Shown piece after piece: positions 51,668-61,109 of a stretch of DNA of 64,000 nucleotides. How positions within the stretch are numbered: position 1 is the stretch's first letter; each line of letters opens with the position of its first letter. This DNA comes from Sphaerotilus hippei (GTDB lineage Bacteria > Pseudomonadota > Gammaproteobacteria > Burkholderiales > Burkholderiaceae_C). Under the pieces are notes generated by a model. That model saw nothing but the letters and a program-made list of their open reading frames with translations. It was not told the origin of the DNA and did not search any database. The DNA lies in contig NZ_QJJS01000007.1 of NCBI RefSeq assembly GCF_003201595.1, positions 124,001 through 188,000 of the forward strand, read 5' to 3'. Both the position numbers and the translations under genes were made by a program.

Positions 51668-51749
51668 CGCCAAGCGGGTTCTCGGTCCGCCCCGGGTCCA
51701 GCCCGGCGCTGACCGAGCGCGCCAACCAGACATGTGGAGCAGACAAGAA

Positions 51750-53567
51750 ATGGCATTGATCGAAGTGCAAGTGCCGGACATCGGCGACTTCAAGGACGTG
51801 GCGATCATCGAGCTGCTGGTGCAGCCCGGTGACACCGTCAAGGCCGAGCAGAGCCTGATCACCGTCGAGTCCGACAAGGCCTCGATGGAGATTCCCTGCT
51901 CGCACGCGGGCGTGGTCAAGGAGCTCAAGGTCAAGCTGGGCGACAAGATCAACCAGGGCACGGTGCTGCTGACGCTGGAAGCCGAAGGTGCCGCGGCACC
52001 GGCTCCGGCGGCCGCGCCGGCCCCCACCGCCGCGGCGCCCGCACCGGCCCCGGTGGCCGTGGCCGCCGGTCCGGCCGGCAGCTACGCCGGCGCGGCCGAC
52101 GTCGAGTGCGACCTGCTCGTGCTCGGCGCCGGCCCCGGCGGTTATTCGGCCGCCTTCCGTGCGGCCGACCTGGGCCTGAAGGTCGTCATCGTCGAGCGTT
52201 ACGCGACGCTGGGCGGGGTCTGCCTGAACGTGGGCTGCATCCCGTCCAAGGCGCTGCTGCACGTGGCCGCCGTGATGGACGAGGTGTCGCACCTGGGTGA
52301 CCTGGGCGTGGAGTTCGGCGCCCCGGTGGTCAACGTCGACAAGCTGCGTGGCCACAAGGAAAAGGTCATCGGCAAGCTGACCGGCGGCCTGGCGGCGATG
52401 GCCAAGATGCGCAAGGTCACGACCGTGCGTGGCGTGGGCCAGTTCCTCGACCCGTACCACGTGCAGGTGGAAGAGACCACCGGCACGGGCACCGAGCGCG
52501 CGGGCGCCAGCAAGGTCGTGAAGTTCAAGCACGCCATCATCGCCGCGGGTTCGCAGTCGGTGAAGCTGCCGTTCTTCCCGCAGGACGACCGCATCGTCGA
52601 CAGCACCGGCGCACTGGCCTTGAAGGAAGTGCCCAAGAAGATGCTGATCGTCGGCGGCGGCATCATCGGCCTGGAAATGGGCACGGTGTATTCGACGCTG
52701 GGCGCGCGCCTGGACGTGGTCGAGATGCTCGACGGCCTGATGCAGGGCGCCGACCGTGACCTGGTCAAGATCTGGCAGAAGATGAACGCCAAGCGCTTCG
52801 ACAACATCATGTTGAAGACGAAGACGGTCGGCGCCGTTGCCACCCCCGAAGGCATCAAGGTGCAGTTCGAGGGCCTGGACGGCACGAAGTCCGAAGGCGT
52901 CTACGACCTGGTGCTGCAGGCCGTGGGCCGCACGCCCAACGGCAAGAAGATCGCCGCCGACAAGGCCGGCGTGGCGGTGACGGATCGCGGCTTCATCAAC
53001 GTCGACATCCAGATGCGCACGAACGTCGCGCACATCTTCGCGATCGGCGACATCGTCGGCCAGCCGATGCTCGCCCACAAGGCGGTGCACGAGGCGCACG
53101 TGGCGGCGGAAGTCATCGCCGGCACGCTGCAGGGCAACAAGGAACTGGCCTCGGCCGCCTTCAACGCCCGCGTGATCCCGAGCGTGGCCTACACCGATCC
53201 CGAAGTGGCGTGGGTTGGCCTGACCGAGGACCAGGCCAAGGCGCAGGGCATCAAGGTCAGGAAGGGCCTGTTCCCGTGGACGGCCTCGGGCCGCGCCATC
53301 GCCAACGGCCGCGACGAAGGCGTGACCAAGCTGCTGTTCGATGACTCGCCCGAGGCCCACGGCCACGGCAAGATCCTCGGCGGCGGCATGGTCGGCACGC
53401 ATGCGGGCGACATGATCGGCGAGATCGCGCTGGCCATCGAGATGGGCGCCGACGCGGTGGACATCGGCAAGACCATCCACCCGCACCCGACGCTGGGCGA
53501 AAGCATCGGCATGGCCGCGGAAGTGGCGCACGGCAGCTGCACCGACCTGCCGCCCGCCAAGCGCTGA
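51750..53567 (+). CDS. lpdA: Dihydrolipoamide dehydrogenase (E3) with fused lipoyl domain
   Basis: A 605-residue E3. Residues 1-80 are a lipoyl domain with lysine in ESDKASMEI, then an Ala/Pro linker, then the flavoprotein disulfide reductase from about residue 115. GAGPGGYSAAFRAADLG binds FAD, and the redox disulfide is in GGVCLNVGCIPSK. It reoxidises lipoyl groups of the E2. E3 with an N-terminal lipoyl domain is known in betaproteobacteria and Neisseria. The ATG at 51750 begins MALIEVQVPDIGDF, like aceF; a start 6 codons upstream is less likely. Confidence 0.97.
   Translation: MALIEVQVPDIGDFKDVAIIELLVQPGDTVKAEQSLITVESDKASMEIPCSHAGVVKELKVKLGDKINQGTVLLTLEAEGAAAPAPAAAPAPTAAAPAPAPVAVAAGPAGSYAGAADVECDLLVLGAGPGGYSAAFRAADLGLKVVIVERYATLGGVCLNVGCIPSKALLHVAAVMDEVSHLGDLGVEFGAPVVNVDKLRGHKEKVIGKLTGGLAAMAKMRKVTTVRGVGQFLDPYHVQVEETTGTGTERAGASKVVKFKHAIIAAGSQSVKLPFFPQDDRIVDSTGALALKEVPKKMLIVGGGIIGLEMGTVYSTLGARLDVVEMLDGLMQGADRDLVKIWQKMNAKRFDNIMLKTKTVGAVATPEGIKVQFEGLDGTKSEGVYDLVLQAVGRTPNGKKIAADKAGVAVTDRGFINVDIQMRTNVAHIFAIGDIVGQPMLAHKAVHEAHVAAEVIAGTLQGNKELASAAFNARVIPSVAYTDPEVAWVGLTEDQAKAQGIKVRKGLFPWTASGRAIANGRDEGVTKLLFDDSPEAHGHGKILGGGMVGTHAGDMIGEIALAIEMGADAVDIGKTIHPHPTLGESIGMAAEVAHGSCTDLPPAKR
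51843..51892 (+). repeat. 50-bp repeat, copy 3 (LpdA lipoyl domain)
   Basis: Identical to copies at 50064-50113 and 50409-50458 although in a different gene. Confidence 0.88.
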
Positions 53568-53602
53568 CCCCGGACGGGCCTGCGCGGCCCGTGATCCATC
53601 CC

Positions 53603-53635
53603 GCCCGGCCCGGTCTCGACCCGGCCGGGCTTTTT
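53603..53635 (+). terminator. Terminator of the pyruvate dehydrogenase operon
   Basis: GCCCGGCC (53603-53610) pairs with GGCCGGGC (53623-53630), followed by five T residues. The convergent cyclase gene ends inside the T-run. Confidence 0.88.
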
Positions 53636-54807
53636 CATGGCGCCTCGACCACCTGGTCGCGGCCCTGTGCCTTGGCCTGGTAGAGCGCCCGGTCGACCCG
53701 GCCGATCAGCGCATTGATCGATTCGTTGCGCTGCCGCAGCGCGGCGCCGACGGACGCGGTGACGGTGATCGGTGCCTGGGCGGCCGAGGGCAGCACGAAG
53801 GGCGTGCCACCCAGCGCTGCGTGCACCCGGCGCGCGGCTTCGCGCAGCTCGTCGGCGTCGCGCACCGCGAGCACGCAGGCGAACTCCTCGCCACCGAAGC
53901 GCGCGACCAGGTCGCTGGCCCGCATCGTCTCCTCCAGCCGGCGTGCCGTCGCCCGCAGCACGTCGTCGCCGGCCAGGTGGCCATGTTGATCGTTGACCCG
54001 CTTGAAGTGGTCCAGGTCGATCAGCAGCAGCCCGACCGGCGTGCCCAGGCGGTCCTGGCGGGCGAATTCGGCCTGCAGGCGCTCGAGCAGCGCCCGGCGG
54101 TTCAGTGCATTGGTCAGCGGGTCACGCTGGGCGAGTTCCTGGATGGTGTCCAGCGCGGTGCGCAGTTCGCCGTTGCGGCGCTGCAGCGTGGCGGCCATCT
54201 CGCGGTTGTCGACCATCGCGGTGATGGCCGACACGTTGAGCCGGCGCGAGATGATCCCGTAGAACAGGCTCAGCGCCAGGATGATCAGGCAGCCCAGGCC
54301 CATGATGTGGCGCAGCGGCTCGTCGGCGAGCAGATGGGCGATGCCCAGCGGCAGCATCAGCGGCACCATGAAGCCCAGCATCGCCGGGCGGTGCATGCAC
54401 ACGCCCTGGATGGACAGCGCGCAGACGCAGGCCAGGTAGAGCGTCTGCAGCATCAGGTAGGGCGGGTTGCCGGGCACGGCCATCAGGAACGGCGCGAGTC
54501 CCCAGGTCAGGCCGTCGAGGCCGATGGTGACCGTCAGGCCGCGCAACAGCCGCGGCCGCCGGGTGTCGGACACCCGGGCCTGAGACAGCAGCCGGCTCTG
54601 GACCAGGTTGCAGCTTTCCCACAGCGCGCACAGGCCCAGCCACAGCGCGATGTGACGGGCCGGTGCGACATCACGCATCGTGTAGGCCAGCAGGCAGAAG
54701 CCCAGCCACGAGGTCATCGCCGCGCCGAACTCGCGCTGTCCGAACTGGCGGGCGATCTCCCGCTGCAGGGCGACGGCGTTCGGCGGGTCGTGGGCTTCGA
54801 GGCGCAT
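53635..54807 (-). CDS. Membrane-bound GGDEF diguanylate cyclase
   Basis: A 390-residue protein. About six membrane spans lie in residues 30-200, then a GGDEF domain from about 225. The active-site motif is RFGGEEF, and the inhibitory-site RASD is five residues before it, so product inhibition should be possible. It should make c-di-GMP. No EAL domain is present. It is the last gene of the minus-strand series beginning with the minor pilin genes, so a link between c-di-GMP and pili is possible but unproven. Confidence 0.92.
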   Translation of the reverse strand: MRLEAHDPPNAVALQREIARQFGQREFGAAMTSWLGFCLLAYTMRDVAPARHIALWLGLCALWESCNLVQSRLLSQARVSDTRRPRLLRGLTVTIGLDGLTWGLAPFLMAVPGNPPYLMLQTLYLACVCALSIQGVCMHRPAMLGFMVPLMLPLGIAHLLADEPLRHIMGLGCLIILALSLFYGIISRRLNVSAITAMVDNREMAATLQRRNGELRTALDTIQELAQRDPLTNALNRRALLERLQAEFARQDRLGTPVGLLLIDLDHFKRVNDQHGHLAGDDVLRATARRLEETMRASDLVARFGGEEFACVLAVRDADELREAARRVHAALGGTPFVLPSAAQAPITVTASVGAALRQRNESINALIGRVDRALYQAKAQGRDQVVEAP

Positions 54808-54894
54808 GGGATGATGGGGGTCGGGACCTCCTTCGTTTCGGCCACCGGCCAGGTGACTTGAGCGGTACGCTTCAGCCCGCCACGATCGATGGTG

Positions 54895-55869
54895 TCACCG
54901 TACGCTTGAGCGTCGATTCAGCCACACCTGGAGCCCCTGGGCATTGAGCTGGATGTCGAAGTCGAGCACGTCGTGCGCCCGTTCGTCGCTGACGGTCGAG
55001 CCCGACTCCCGCAGGGCCTCGAGCAGCGCCTGGCCGACCATGTGGCGCAGCGCGGCCTCGCGCCCGGCGACCGGCTCGTCCGCCAGGGCCAGCGTGCGGG
55101 TCTCGAAGACCGTCAGCAGGTCCTGGAACTGCCGGGCCACCCGCTCGTCGTGCGGCACGGCGCCGTAGTGGGTCAGGTAGAGCCACTGCGGATGGGCGGC
55201 GGCCATGCGGGCGGTGGTCTGCCGCAGCGCGGCCGGGTCGAACTGCACCGGCGTGGTGGTCGGGAACAGGAAGATGCCCGCGGCGCCGTCGAGCTCCCGG
55301 TAGCTGATGCCGTAGGTGTCGCCGGTGAACCAGCCGCGGCTGCGTTCGTCCCAGATCGCATGGTGGTGGTTGGCGTGGCCGGGCGCGTCGATCAGCCTCA
55401 GCTCACGCTGGCCGACCTGGATGCGCTGCTCGTCGTGGCTGCGCACCACCCGCTGCTCGTCGATCGGCTGGATCTCGCCGTAGGTGCGCGCCATGACCTC
55501 GGCCCCGTAGACCGCCTTGGCCCCTTCGATCAGCGCGATCGGCTGGATCAGGTGGCGGGCGCCCTTCGGGTGGATCAGCGCCCGGGCGTGTGGCAGCTGC
55601 TGCATCAGCAGGCCGGCGCCGCCGGCATGGTCGAGGTGCACATGGGTCGGGATGACCCAGTCGACCGAGTCCGGTCCCAGTCCGAGGTGGTCCAGCGCGC
55701 CGAGCAGGCGCGGCACGGCGGCGTTGTGGCCGGTGTCGAGGAAGGCCGCGCGGCCCTCGTCGACCATCAGGTAGCAGGCGTCGAAATGATCACGTTCCAG
55801 TCCGGTGTCGATGCACCAGAGGCCGGGGCCGAGCGGATGGAGCCACGGGGGCAGGGGGGCTGAGTTCAT
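54895..55869 (-). CDS. Metallo-beta-lactamase fold hydrolase
   Basis: A 324-residue protein with the MBL metal motif THVHLDHAGG near residue 75, LIDAPGHANHHHAIW (another ligand) and FTGDTYGIS. The C-terminal region (about 215-324) is helical. Substrate unknown; glyoxalase II-like and related hydrolases share the motif. The ATG at 55867-55869 begins the family core; an upstream in-frame ATG is rejected. Confidence 0.88.
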   Translation of the reverse strand: MNSAPLPPWLHPLGPGLWCIDTGLERDHFDACYLMVDEGRAAFLDTGHNAAVPRLLGALDHLGLGPDSVDWVIPTHVHLDHAGGAGLLMQQLPHARALIHPKGARHLIQPIALIEGAKAVYGAEVMARTYGEIQPIDEQRVVRSHDEQRIQVGQRELRLIDAPGHANHHHAIWDERSRGWFTGDTYGISYRELDGAAGIFLFPTTTPVQFDPAALRQTTARMAAAHPQWLYLTHYGAVPHDERVARQFQDLLTVFETRTLALADEPVAGREAALRHMVGQALLEALRESGSTVSDERAHDVLDFDIQLNAQGLQVWLNRRSSVR

Positions 55870-55925
55870 GTCCCTGATCGTATCCACCGCAGGCCTGCCG
55901 CAGCCTGACGGCCGGGTCGGTGCAG

Positions 55926-56624
55926 TCACGGATGGACGGCGGCACCGGGGGATGCCTCAGGCGCCGATTCCGGCTCGACCCGCTGGCTCTGCAGCTCGAT
56001 GTCCAGCCGCGAGGCCACGTCGCGGCCGCCCAGGCGACCGGGCAGGAAACGGGTGGCCAGGAACATCTGCCGGATGCGCTCGAACAGCTCCCGGTCGTCC
56101 TCGTTGACCTGCTGCGGCAGCACGGCCACCACCGTGCCATGCGCATCGATCAGCAGCCGCACGGTCAGCGGCAGGCCGGTGGCGAAGCTGCCGGTCAGAC
56201 CGTCGGCCTCGGGGGCCGAGACCGGCACCGCACCCCGGTCGAGCAGGGCCGTCGGCATGAAGGCTGCGGCCGGATCGCGTGCGCTGGGCTCGGTGGTGAC
56301 GGCCTCGTCGGCGTACGCGGCCGGGGCGGGCGCATGGCTCGTGGCCGGCGTGGCGCGGGCCGCAGCGGAGAAGGCCGGGTCGCCGGCGGGGGCCTCGGGC
56401 TCAGGCACCGGTCGCCGCGGCGTGGCCAGCGTGACCGGCCGCGGGGCCAGGGCCTCGGTGGTGGCCGGCAGCGCCATCCGGCCCTGCACCGACGAGCCGG
56501 GTGGCGGGCCGAGGGCGCCGGTGGCGAGCGCGATCACCGCCGCGTGTGCGCCCGCGACCACGGCGACCAGGCCGGTCAGCAGGCCGGCCCGAGGACCGGA
56601 CCGGGGGGGGCGCTGCCGAGTCAT
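55926..56624 (-). CDS. TonB-like C-terminal domain protein
   Basis: A 232-residue protein: one N-terminal membrane span (about residues 14-38), a Pro/Ala-rich stretch (about 45-145), and a C-terminal domain. In that domain PLTVRLLIDAHGTVVAVLPQ and TRFLPGRLGGRDVASRLDIE resemble the TonB C-terminal fold. No ExbB or ExbD is nearby. It lies 35 bases after pilY1 on the same strand, so an energising role is unproven. Best described as a TonB-like hypothetical. Confidence 0.65.
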   Translation of the reverse strand: MTRQRPPRSGPRAGLLTGLVAVVAGAHAAVIALATGALGPPPGSSVQGRMALPATTEALAPRPVTLATPRRPVPEPEAPAGDPAFSAAARATPATSHAPAPAAYADEAVTTEPSARDPAAAFMPTALLDRGAVPVSAPEADGLTGSFATGLPLTVRLLIDAHGTVVAVLPQQVNEDDRELFERIRQMFLATRFLPGRLGGRDVASRLDIELQSQRVEPESAPEASPGAAVHP

Positions 56625-56659
56625 GCCAGCCCGGTGCCGGATCCGGTGCGGCCCATGGC

Positions 56660-59600
56660 TCAGTTCAGCGTCGGCACTTCACGCCAGTTCAGGCGGCGCA
56701 CGCCGTCCGAGCTGGAGTAGGTGCCGGGCAGGCTGGTCACCGTGCCGTCGCTGCGTCCGCCCACCAGGCGCACCTTGCCGCCGCTGCTCTTGAAGGCGAG
56801 GTCGGTCACGATGCCCGAGGCCGACGAGGTGGTCGCGATCAGCGTGCCCGTGCTGTTGGTCAGCACCGACCGGCCGGTGGCGAAGCTGACGGCGAAGATG
56901 TAGCTCGAGCCGGTCGGCGTGCAGACATCCCCGTTGGGCAGGTTCACGGCCACGCCGACCACGCCGTTGTTGACCGTCGGGGCCACGTTGATGCGCTCGG
57001 CGATGCCGGAGGTGGTGTTCACCGCCAGGTCGAGGTACCAGCCCATCGGCCCGCTCGGCGAGCTGCCGATGCCGGTCAGCAGGTCGGTGTTGGCGCTCAG
57101 CTGGGACCGGGTGACCGGAAAGCTGGCGCCGGTGGGCAGCGTGGACGTCGTGTAGAAGTTGTCGACGTCACCGTCGATGATGGCGTAGAAGGACTGAGCC
57201 TGCGTGCTCTTGATGTCGCTGTCGGCCAGCAGGCGGCCGGTGCCGACCATGACGTAGCGCTTGCCGGTGGTCGGGTCGACCATGATGCGCGGCGGCGTGG
57301 TGACCGGCTGCGCGCTGCCGCTGGCGTTGGCCAGCGTGGCCAGCCGGATCGGCTGCGGGTAGTCGCCGGTGGTGCCGGTGAGGTCGTAGCGCCACAGGTT
57401 GCCGCGCATGTCCCCGGCGTACAGCGCGGTGGCGGTGTAGTCGGTGATGTCGGGGATGAAGGCGTTCACGTGGGCCAGGTCCAGCGGGGCGGTGCTGCTG
57501 CCGTAGCCGGTGGGCGTGACCACCTTCTCCAGCAGCGCGCCGGTGCTGGGGTTGACGAAGTAGATGTAGCCCCGGCCCGTGCCGTTGCCGTAGCCCGAGG
57601 TCAGCACCGCGACCCAGCCGTACTTGGCGGTCTTGACCACCCGGGCGTCGCCATAGGAGTAGCCCATGTCCGAGTCGGTGAACTGCCACTTCACCTTGCT
57701 GACCATCGCGGTCTGCGTGGTCCAGTCGGTGGGGTTGCTCACGTCGATCGCGTAGTAGCCCTTGCCCCCCTTGCCCAGGCCGCCGATCAGCATCGAGCGC
57801 CAGTCCGACGTGCTCGCCGCGGTGGCCGTGCCCGAGCGGTTGAAGTCGACGTCGTAGACCTGCGGGGTCGCGTCGACGTAGTAGCGGTGGGTGTAGTTGG
57901 GGTTGCCCAGCGCGGCCAGGCCGGTGGTGGGCGCGGTGGTGCTGCTGCCGTAGACGTAGCTGGGGATGAAGGCGAACAGCTCCTTGCCGGCGTTGCTGCC
58001 GCTGGCCCGGCCGTCGAAGGCGTGCATCATGCCGTCGTTGGATCCGGCGTAGACGACGACCTGGCGGCTGGCACGGGCGCGCTTGAACGCCGAGTAGCCC
58101 GGGTTGGTGTTGTCGTAGTAGGACGCGTCCGGCGCCCCGACGGCTGTCAGCTTGCTGTTGACGATGTCGCCCAGCCGGCTGGCCCGGCTGCGGTAGGGGC
58201 CGCCGTTGGCCCGCTCCTGGCTGCGGTCACCCCGCAGGTAGTTGAGGAAGTTGGCCGTGCTCTGCGAGGTGGCGCCGGTGACGGCGCCGAACGTGGCCAG
58301 CTGCGTCGAGGCGCTGGTGGTCATCGCCGCATGGGTGAATTCCAGCGCGGTCGTGCCGTTGTGCGTGACGATCTTGCGGTCGCTCGTGGCCATCGCGTCC
58401 AGCACGGCCGAGGCCTCCCACAGCGGCGTGGCCGTGATGGTGCCGGTGGTGGAGTAGCTGGTCGAGACCGCCTGCAGGTTGGCGCTCCAGGTGGCCGGGT
58501 CGTAGCTGGTCTGGTAGCTGGTCGAGCCGGTGCTGGTCTCGTTGGGCGAGGTGCTGGAGAAGGCCGTCGTGGTCGCCCGCTCGGTCTCGCCGACGATCTT
58601 CTCGAAGGCCGAGGTCAGGCCGTTGAGCATCGTGTCGGCCTGGGCGCCGGTGAAGTAGTTGTCCGGCCGGCGGTCGGTGCCCACCAGGTCCGACGAGTTG
58701 TACCAGCTCGACAGCGACAGCGTGCTGCTGCCGTTGGTGGTGGCGTAGGGTTCGAAGCTGGACGGCACCTCGAAGCCGCCGTACTTGGCGGCCAGCCAGT
58801 ACTGGTTCTTCGGCTGGTAGTACTGGCCTTCGAGCACGTCGACCCAGTAGGTGGACACCGTCTGCTTGCCCGTCAGGTCGGAGCGCAGGTCGCGGGTGTG
58901 GGCGTCGTAGGCCAGCCCGGCGATGAAGAAGCTGTTGTATCGCCCCGAGGAGTAGCTGCCCAGGTCGCTGATGCCCTCGAGCTGCCCGACCATGTCGGTG
59001 GCCGTCTTGACGTTGACGCTGCTGTCCGTGCTCACGGCCGACGGGGTGGTCGGCTCTGAGGTGCGGATCGTGCTGCCGGGCAGGTTGGCGTCCTGCCAGC
59101 TGTTGACGTCGCCGATGCCCAGCACGAAGTTCTTCTGGCAGCTGTAGACGATCGGGTCGTCCCAGGTCTGGATCACCGGGAAGCCGTCGACCCAGCGCTG
59201 CATCGTGGCGAGGTTGCCGGCACCCGCCAGCGACGAGTATTCGGGCACGTTGCCGAGGTTGCTGAAGTAGCGCAGGCCGGCGTAGTAGAGCTCGCTGACC
59301 GGGTCGAGGCTCTTGAGCTGGTAGGTGGCCAGGCCGAACTGGTTCAGGTAGTTGATCACCCCGCTCCTGCTGATGCCCGGGTTGTAGCCCGACTGGCTGA
59401 CGGCGGCGCTGTTGGTGCTGGTCACGTCGGCGCTGTCGGGGTTGCCGACCAGGATGCCGGTCGTGGCATTCCATTCCGTGGCGCTGTTGGTGATGGCCGA
59501 CGAGCCCGGCACCGGCTGGGTCGGACCGACGTACTTCATGCGCGCGCGCATCACGCCGCCGTCACGCAGGTTGCTGTCGTCGGTCAGGTAGCCGAAGGCC

Positions 59601-60502
59601 GAGTAGCGCAGCTTGCTCGCGTACTTCTGGATCAGCCCCTCGGGCTTGGCCGCCGTGCTGCCGTACTGCACGCAGTTCGACTCCAGCCCGACGGTGCTGT
59701 CGCAGACCTTGATGCGCACGTAGAGCTCGTAGATGTCGCCCTGTCGCGCCAGCAGGCTGGAGAACAGCGACTGGTAGGAGTTGTGCCCCTGGTAGGGCTC
59801 GGCGCCCGAGGGCGGCGTCACGTCGGTGCTGATGTTGGCGTTGGTGCCGGTGACCCACATCTTCAGGCCGCCGGCCCAGACCCGGGTGGTCACGTTGGCC
59901 CAGTTGAAGGGGGTCGCCCCGCTGGTGCCCGAGGTCAGGGCCTTGTCCGGATAGTCCCACGCATGGCTGGCATAACCGGCGTGGTAGGTCTTGTCGATGA
60001 TGGTCGACGACGTGGTGTCCACGCTGCGGTGTCCCCCGGTCATCGCCCACCGGAAGGCGTCGATGGTCTGCGTCGTCGCCCAGTTCAGGTAGTTGCCGCT
60101 CCAGCGTGACTGCGAGGCGTTGCTCACGCAGGTGCGGGTGCTGGTGATCTCCTTGGGCTCGAAGTAGCTGGTCGAATAGTTGGGTGCGAAGCTCGTGCCG
60201 GTGTTGACGTGGTTGTAGCGGTAGCACTTGGCCGGGTCGAAGTAGCCGTAGTAGATGCGGCTGACGTCGTAGGCGCTGGTCGACAGGTAGGCGGGGGTGC
60301 TGGCGGTCGGGTACTCGACCGACAGCGACAGCAGCAGGTTGCCCGGCACGCTGACGGTGGCGAACAGCGGCCGGTCGGCCAGCTCGGTGGTCTGGGCCGC
60401 GCAGGCCAGTGCCGCGGCCAGCGACAGCAGCAGGCCGCGTGACGCGGCCTGGCGCAGGCGCCGGCTGAGGCGGGTGGGCAGGGTCGGTGTGGGCTGCGTC
60501 AT
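56660..60502 (-). CDS. pilY1: Type IV pilus tip/assembly protein PilY1
   Basis: A 1280-residue secreted protein with an N-terminal signal (hydrophobic about residues 23-36). The C-terminal half is the PilY1 beta-propeller with VVVYAGSNDGMMHAFDGR, LIGGLGKGGKGYYAIDVSNP and LYAGDMRGNLWRYDL. Acidic loops such as YDVDFNRSG may bind calcium. No von Willebrand A domain is evident in the N-terminal half. It is encoded just after pilX, with which it forms the pilus priming complex. The start MTQPTPTLPTRL at 60500-60502 is chosen over an in-frame upstream extension overlapping pilX. Confidence 0.94.
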   Translation of the reverse strand: MTQPTPTLPTRLSRRLRQAASRGLLLSLAAALACAAQTTELADRPLFATVSVPGNLLLSLSVEYPTASTPAYLSTSAYDVSRIYYGYFDPAKCYRYNHVNTGTSFAPNYSTSYFEPKEITSTRTCVSNASQSRWSGNYLNWATTQTIDAFRWAMTGGHRSVDTTSSTIIDKTYHAGYASHAWDYPDKALTSGTSGATPFNWANVTTRVWAGGLKMWVTGTNANISTDVTPPSGAEPYQGHNSYQSLFSSLLARQGDIYELYVRIKVCDSTVGLESNCVQYGSTAAKPEGLIQKYASKLRYSAFGYLTDDSNLRDGGVMRARMKYVGPTQPVPGSSAITNSATEWNATTGILVGNPDSADVTSTNSAAVSQSGYNPGISRSGVINYLNQFGLATYQLKSLDPVSELYYAGLRYFSNLGNVPEYSSLAGAGNLATMQRWVDGFPVIQTWDDPIVYSCQKNFVLGIGDVNSWQDANLPGSTIRTSEPTTPSAVSTDSSVNVKTATDMVGQLEGISDLGSYSSGRYNSFFIAGLAYDAHTRDLRSDLTGKQTVSTYWVDVLEGQYYQPKNQYWLAAKYGGFEVPSSFEPYATTNGSSTLSLSSWYNSSDLVGTDRRPDNYFTGAQADTMLNGLTSAFEKIVGETERATTTAFSSTSPNETSTGSTSYQTSYDPATWSANLQAVSTSYSTTGTITATPLWEASAVLDAMATSDRKIVTHNGTTALEFTHAAMTTSASTQLATFGAVTGATSQSTANFLNYLRGDRSQERANGGPYRSRASRLGDIVNSKLTAVGAPDASYYDNTNPGYSAFKRARASRQVVVYAGSNDGMMHAFDGRASGSNAGKELFAFIPSYVYGSSTTAPTTGLAALGNPNYTHRYYVDATPQVYDVDFNRSGTATAASTSDWRSMLIGGLGKGGKGYYAIDVSNPTDWTTQTAMVSKVKWQFTDSDMGYSYGDARVVKTAKYGWVAVLTSGYGNGTGRGYIYFVNPSTGALLEKVVTPTGYGSSTAPLDLAHVNAFIPDITDYTATALYAGDMRGNLWRYDLTGTTGDYPQPIRLATLANASGSAQPVTTPPRIMVDPTTGKRYVMVGTGRLLADSDIKSTQAQSFYAIIDGDVDNFYTTSTLPTGASFPVTRSQLSANTDLLTGIGSSPSGPMGWYLDLAVNTTSGIAERINVAPTVNNGVVGVAVNLPNGDVCTPTGSSYIFAVSFATGRSVLTNSTGTLIATTSSASGIVTDLAFKSSGGKVRLVGGRSDGTVTSLPGTYSSSDGVRRLNWREVPTLN

Positions 60503-60521
60503 GGTGTCTCTGGGGCCGGAT

Positions 60522-61109
60522 TCAGCGCGCGATCGTCGCCTGGAAGAACGCCTGGGTGTTGCGCGGACCGGTGGCGCGCACGGTGATGCGGTAGACCGCG
60601 CGGCCCTCGGCATTGACCTTGCGGTAGATCGCGTCGGCCGAGTTGTCCGTGGTGCTGTAGGCCAGCACGCAGCTGCGGGTGCTGTAGTCCCCGGCGCTGG
60701 CGCACTGGCGATCGACCACGTAGCGCAGCGTCACGCCGGTGTCGCTGTCGGTGAGGTCGGCGCCGGTCAGGCCGGCGGCGGTGAAGGCGGCGTCGCTGGT
60801 CAGCACGGTCGGGATGCCCTGCGCATTGCTGGCCTGCAGGCTGGCGTAGTAGTTGGCGCTGGCCAGATCGGCCTCGCGGGCCGCTTCGGTCGCCAGCGCG
60901 CCCGAGGTCATGGCGGTGCTGACCACGCCCACCGCCCTCTGGGCCTGGTGCACCAGATCCCGGCGGTAGGCGATGTTGCCCACCTGCAGCAGCGAGTTGT
61001 CCATCGCGCGGATCAGCGCGGCGCCCGCCAGCAGCATCGCGGCCAGCGCGATCAGGGTCAGGATCAGGGCGGAGCCCCGCTGGTGCTGGAGCCGGTGCCG
61101 CGGCGTCAT
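60522..61109 (-). CDS. pilX: Minor pilin PilX
   Basis: A 195-residue prepilin-like protein. A 12-residue leader ends HQRG, followed by SALILTLIALAAMLLAG, the hydrophobic helix; position +5 is not glutamate, as usual for PilX/GspK-type minor pilins. The start ATG overlaps the pilW stop (ATGA). A C-terminal region with two cysteines (DRQCASAG, RSCVLAYS) may form a disulfide. It is part of the minor-pilin/PilY1 tip complex. Confidence 0.9.
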   Translation of the reverse strand: MTPRHRLQHQRGSALILTLIALAAMLLAGAALIRAMDNSLLQVGNIAYRRDLVHQAQRAVGVVSTAMTSGALATEAAREADLASANYYASLQASNAQGIPTVLTSDAAFTAAGLTGADLTDSDTGVTLRYVVDRQCASAGDYSTRSCVLAYSTTDNSADAIYRKVNAEGRAVYRITVRATGPRNTQAFFQATIAR

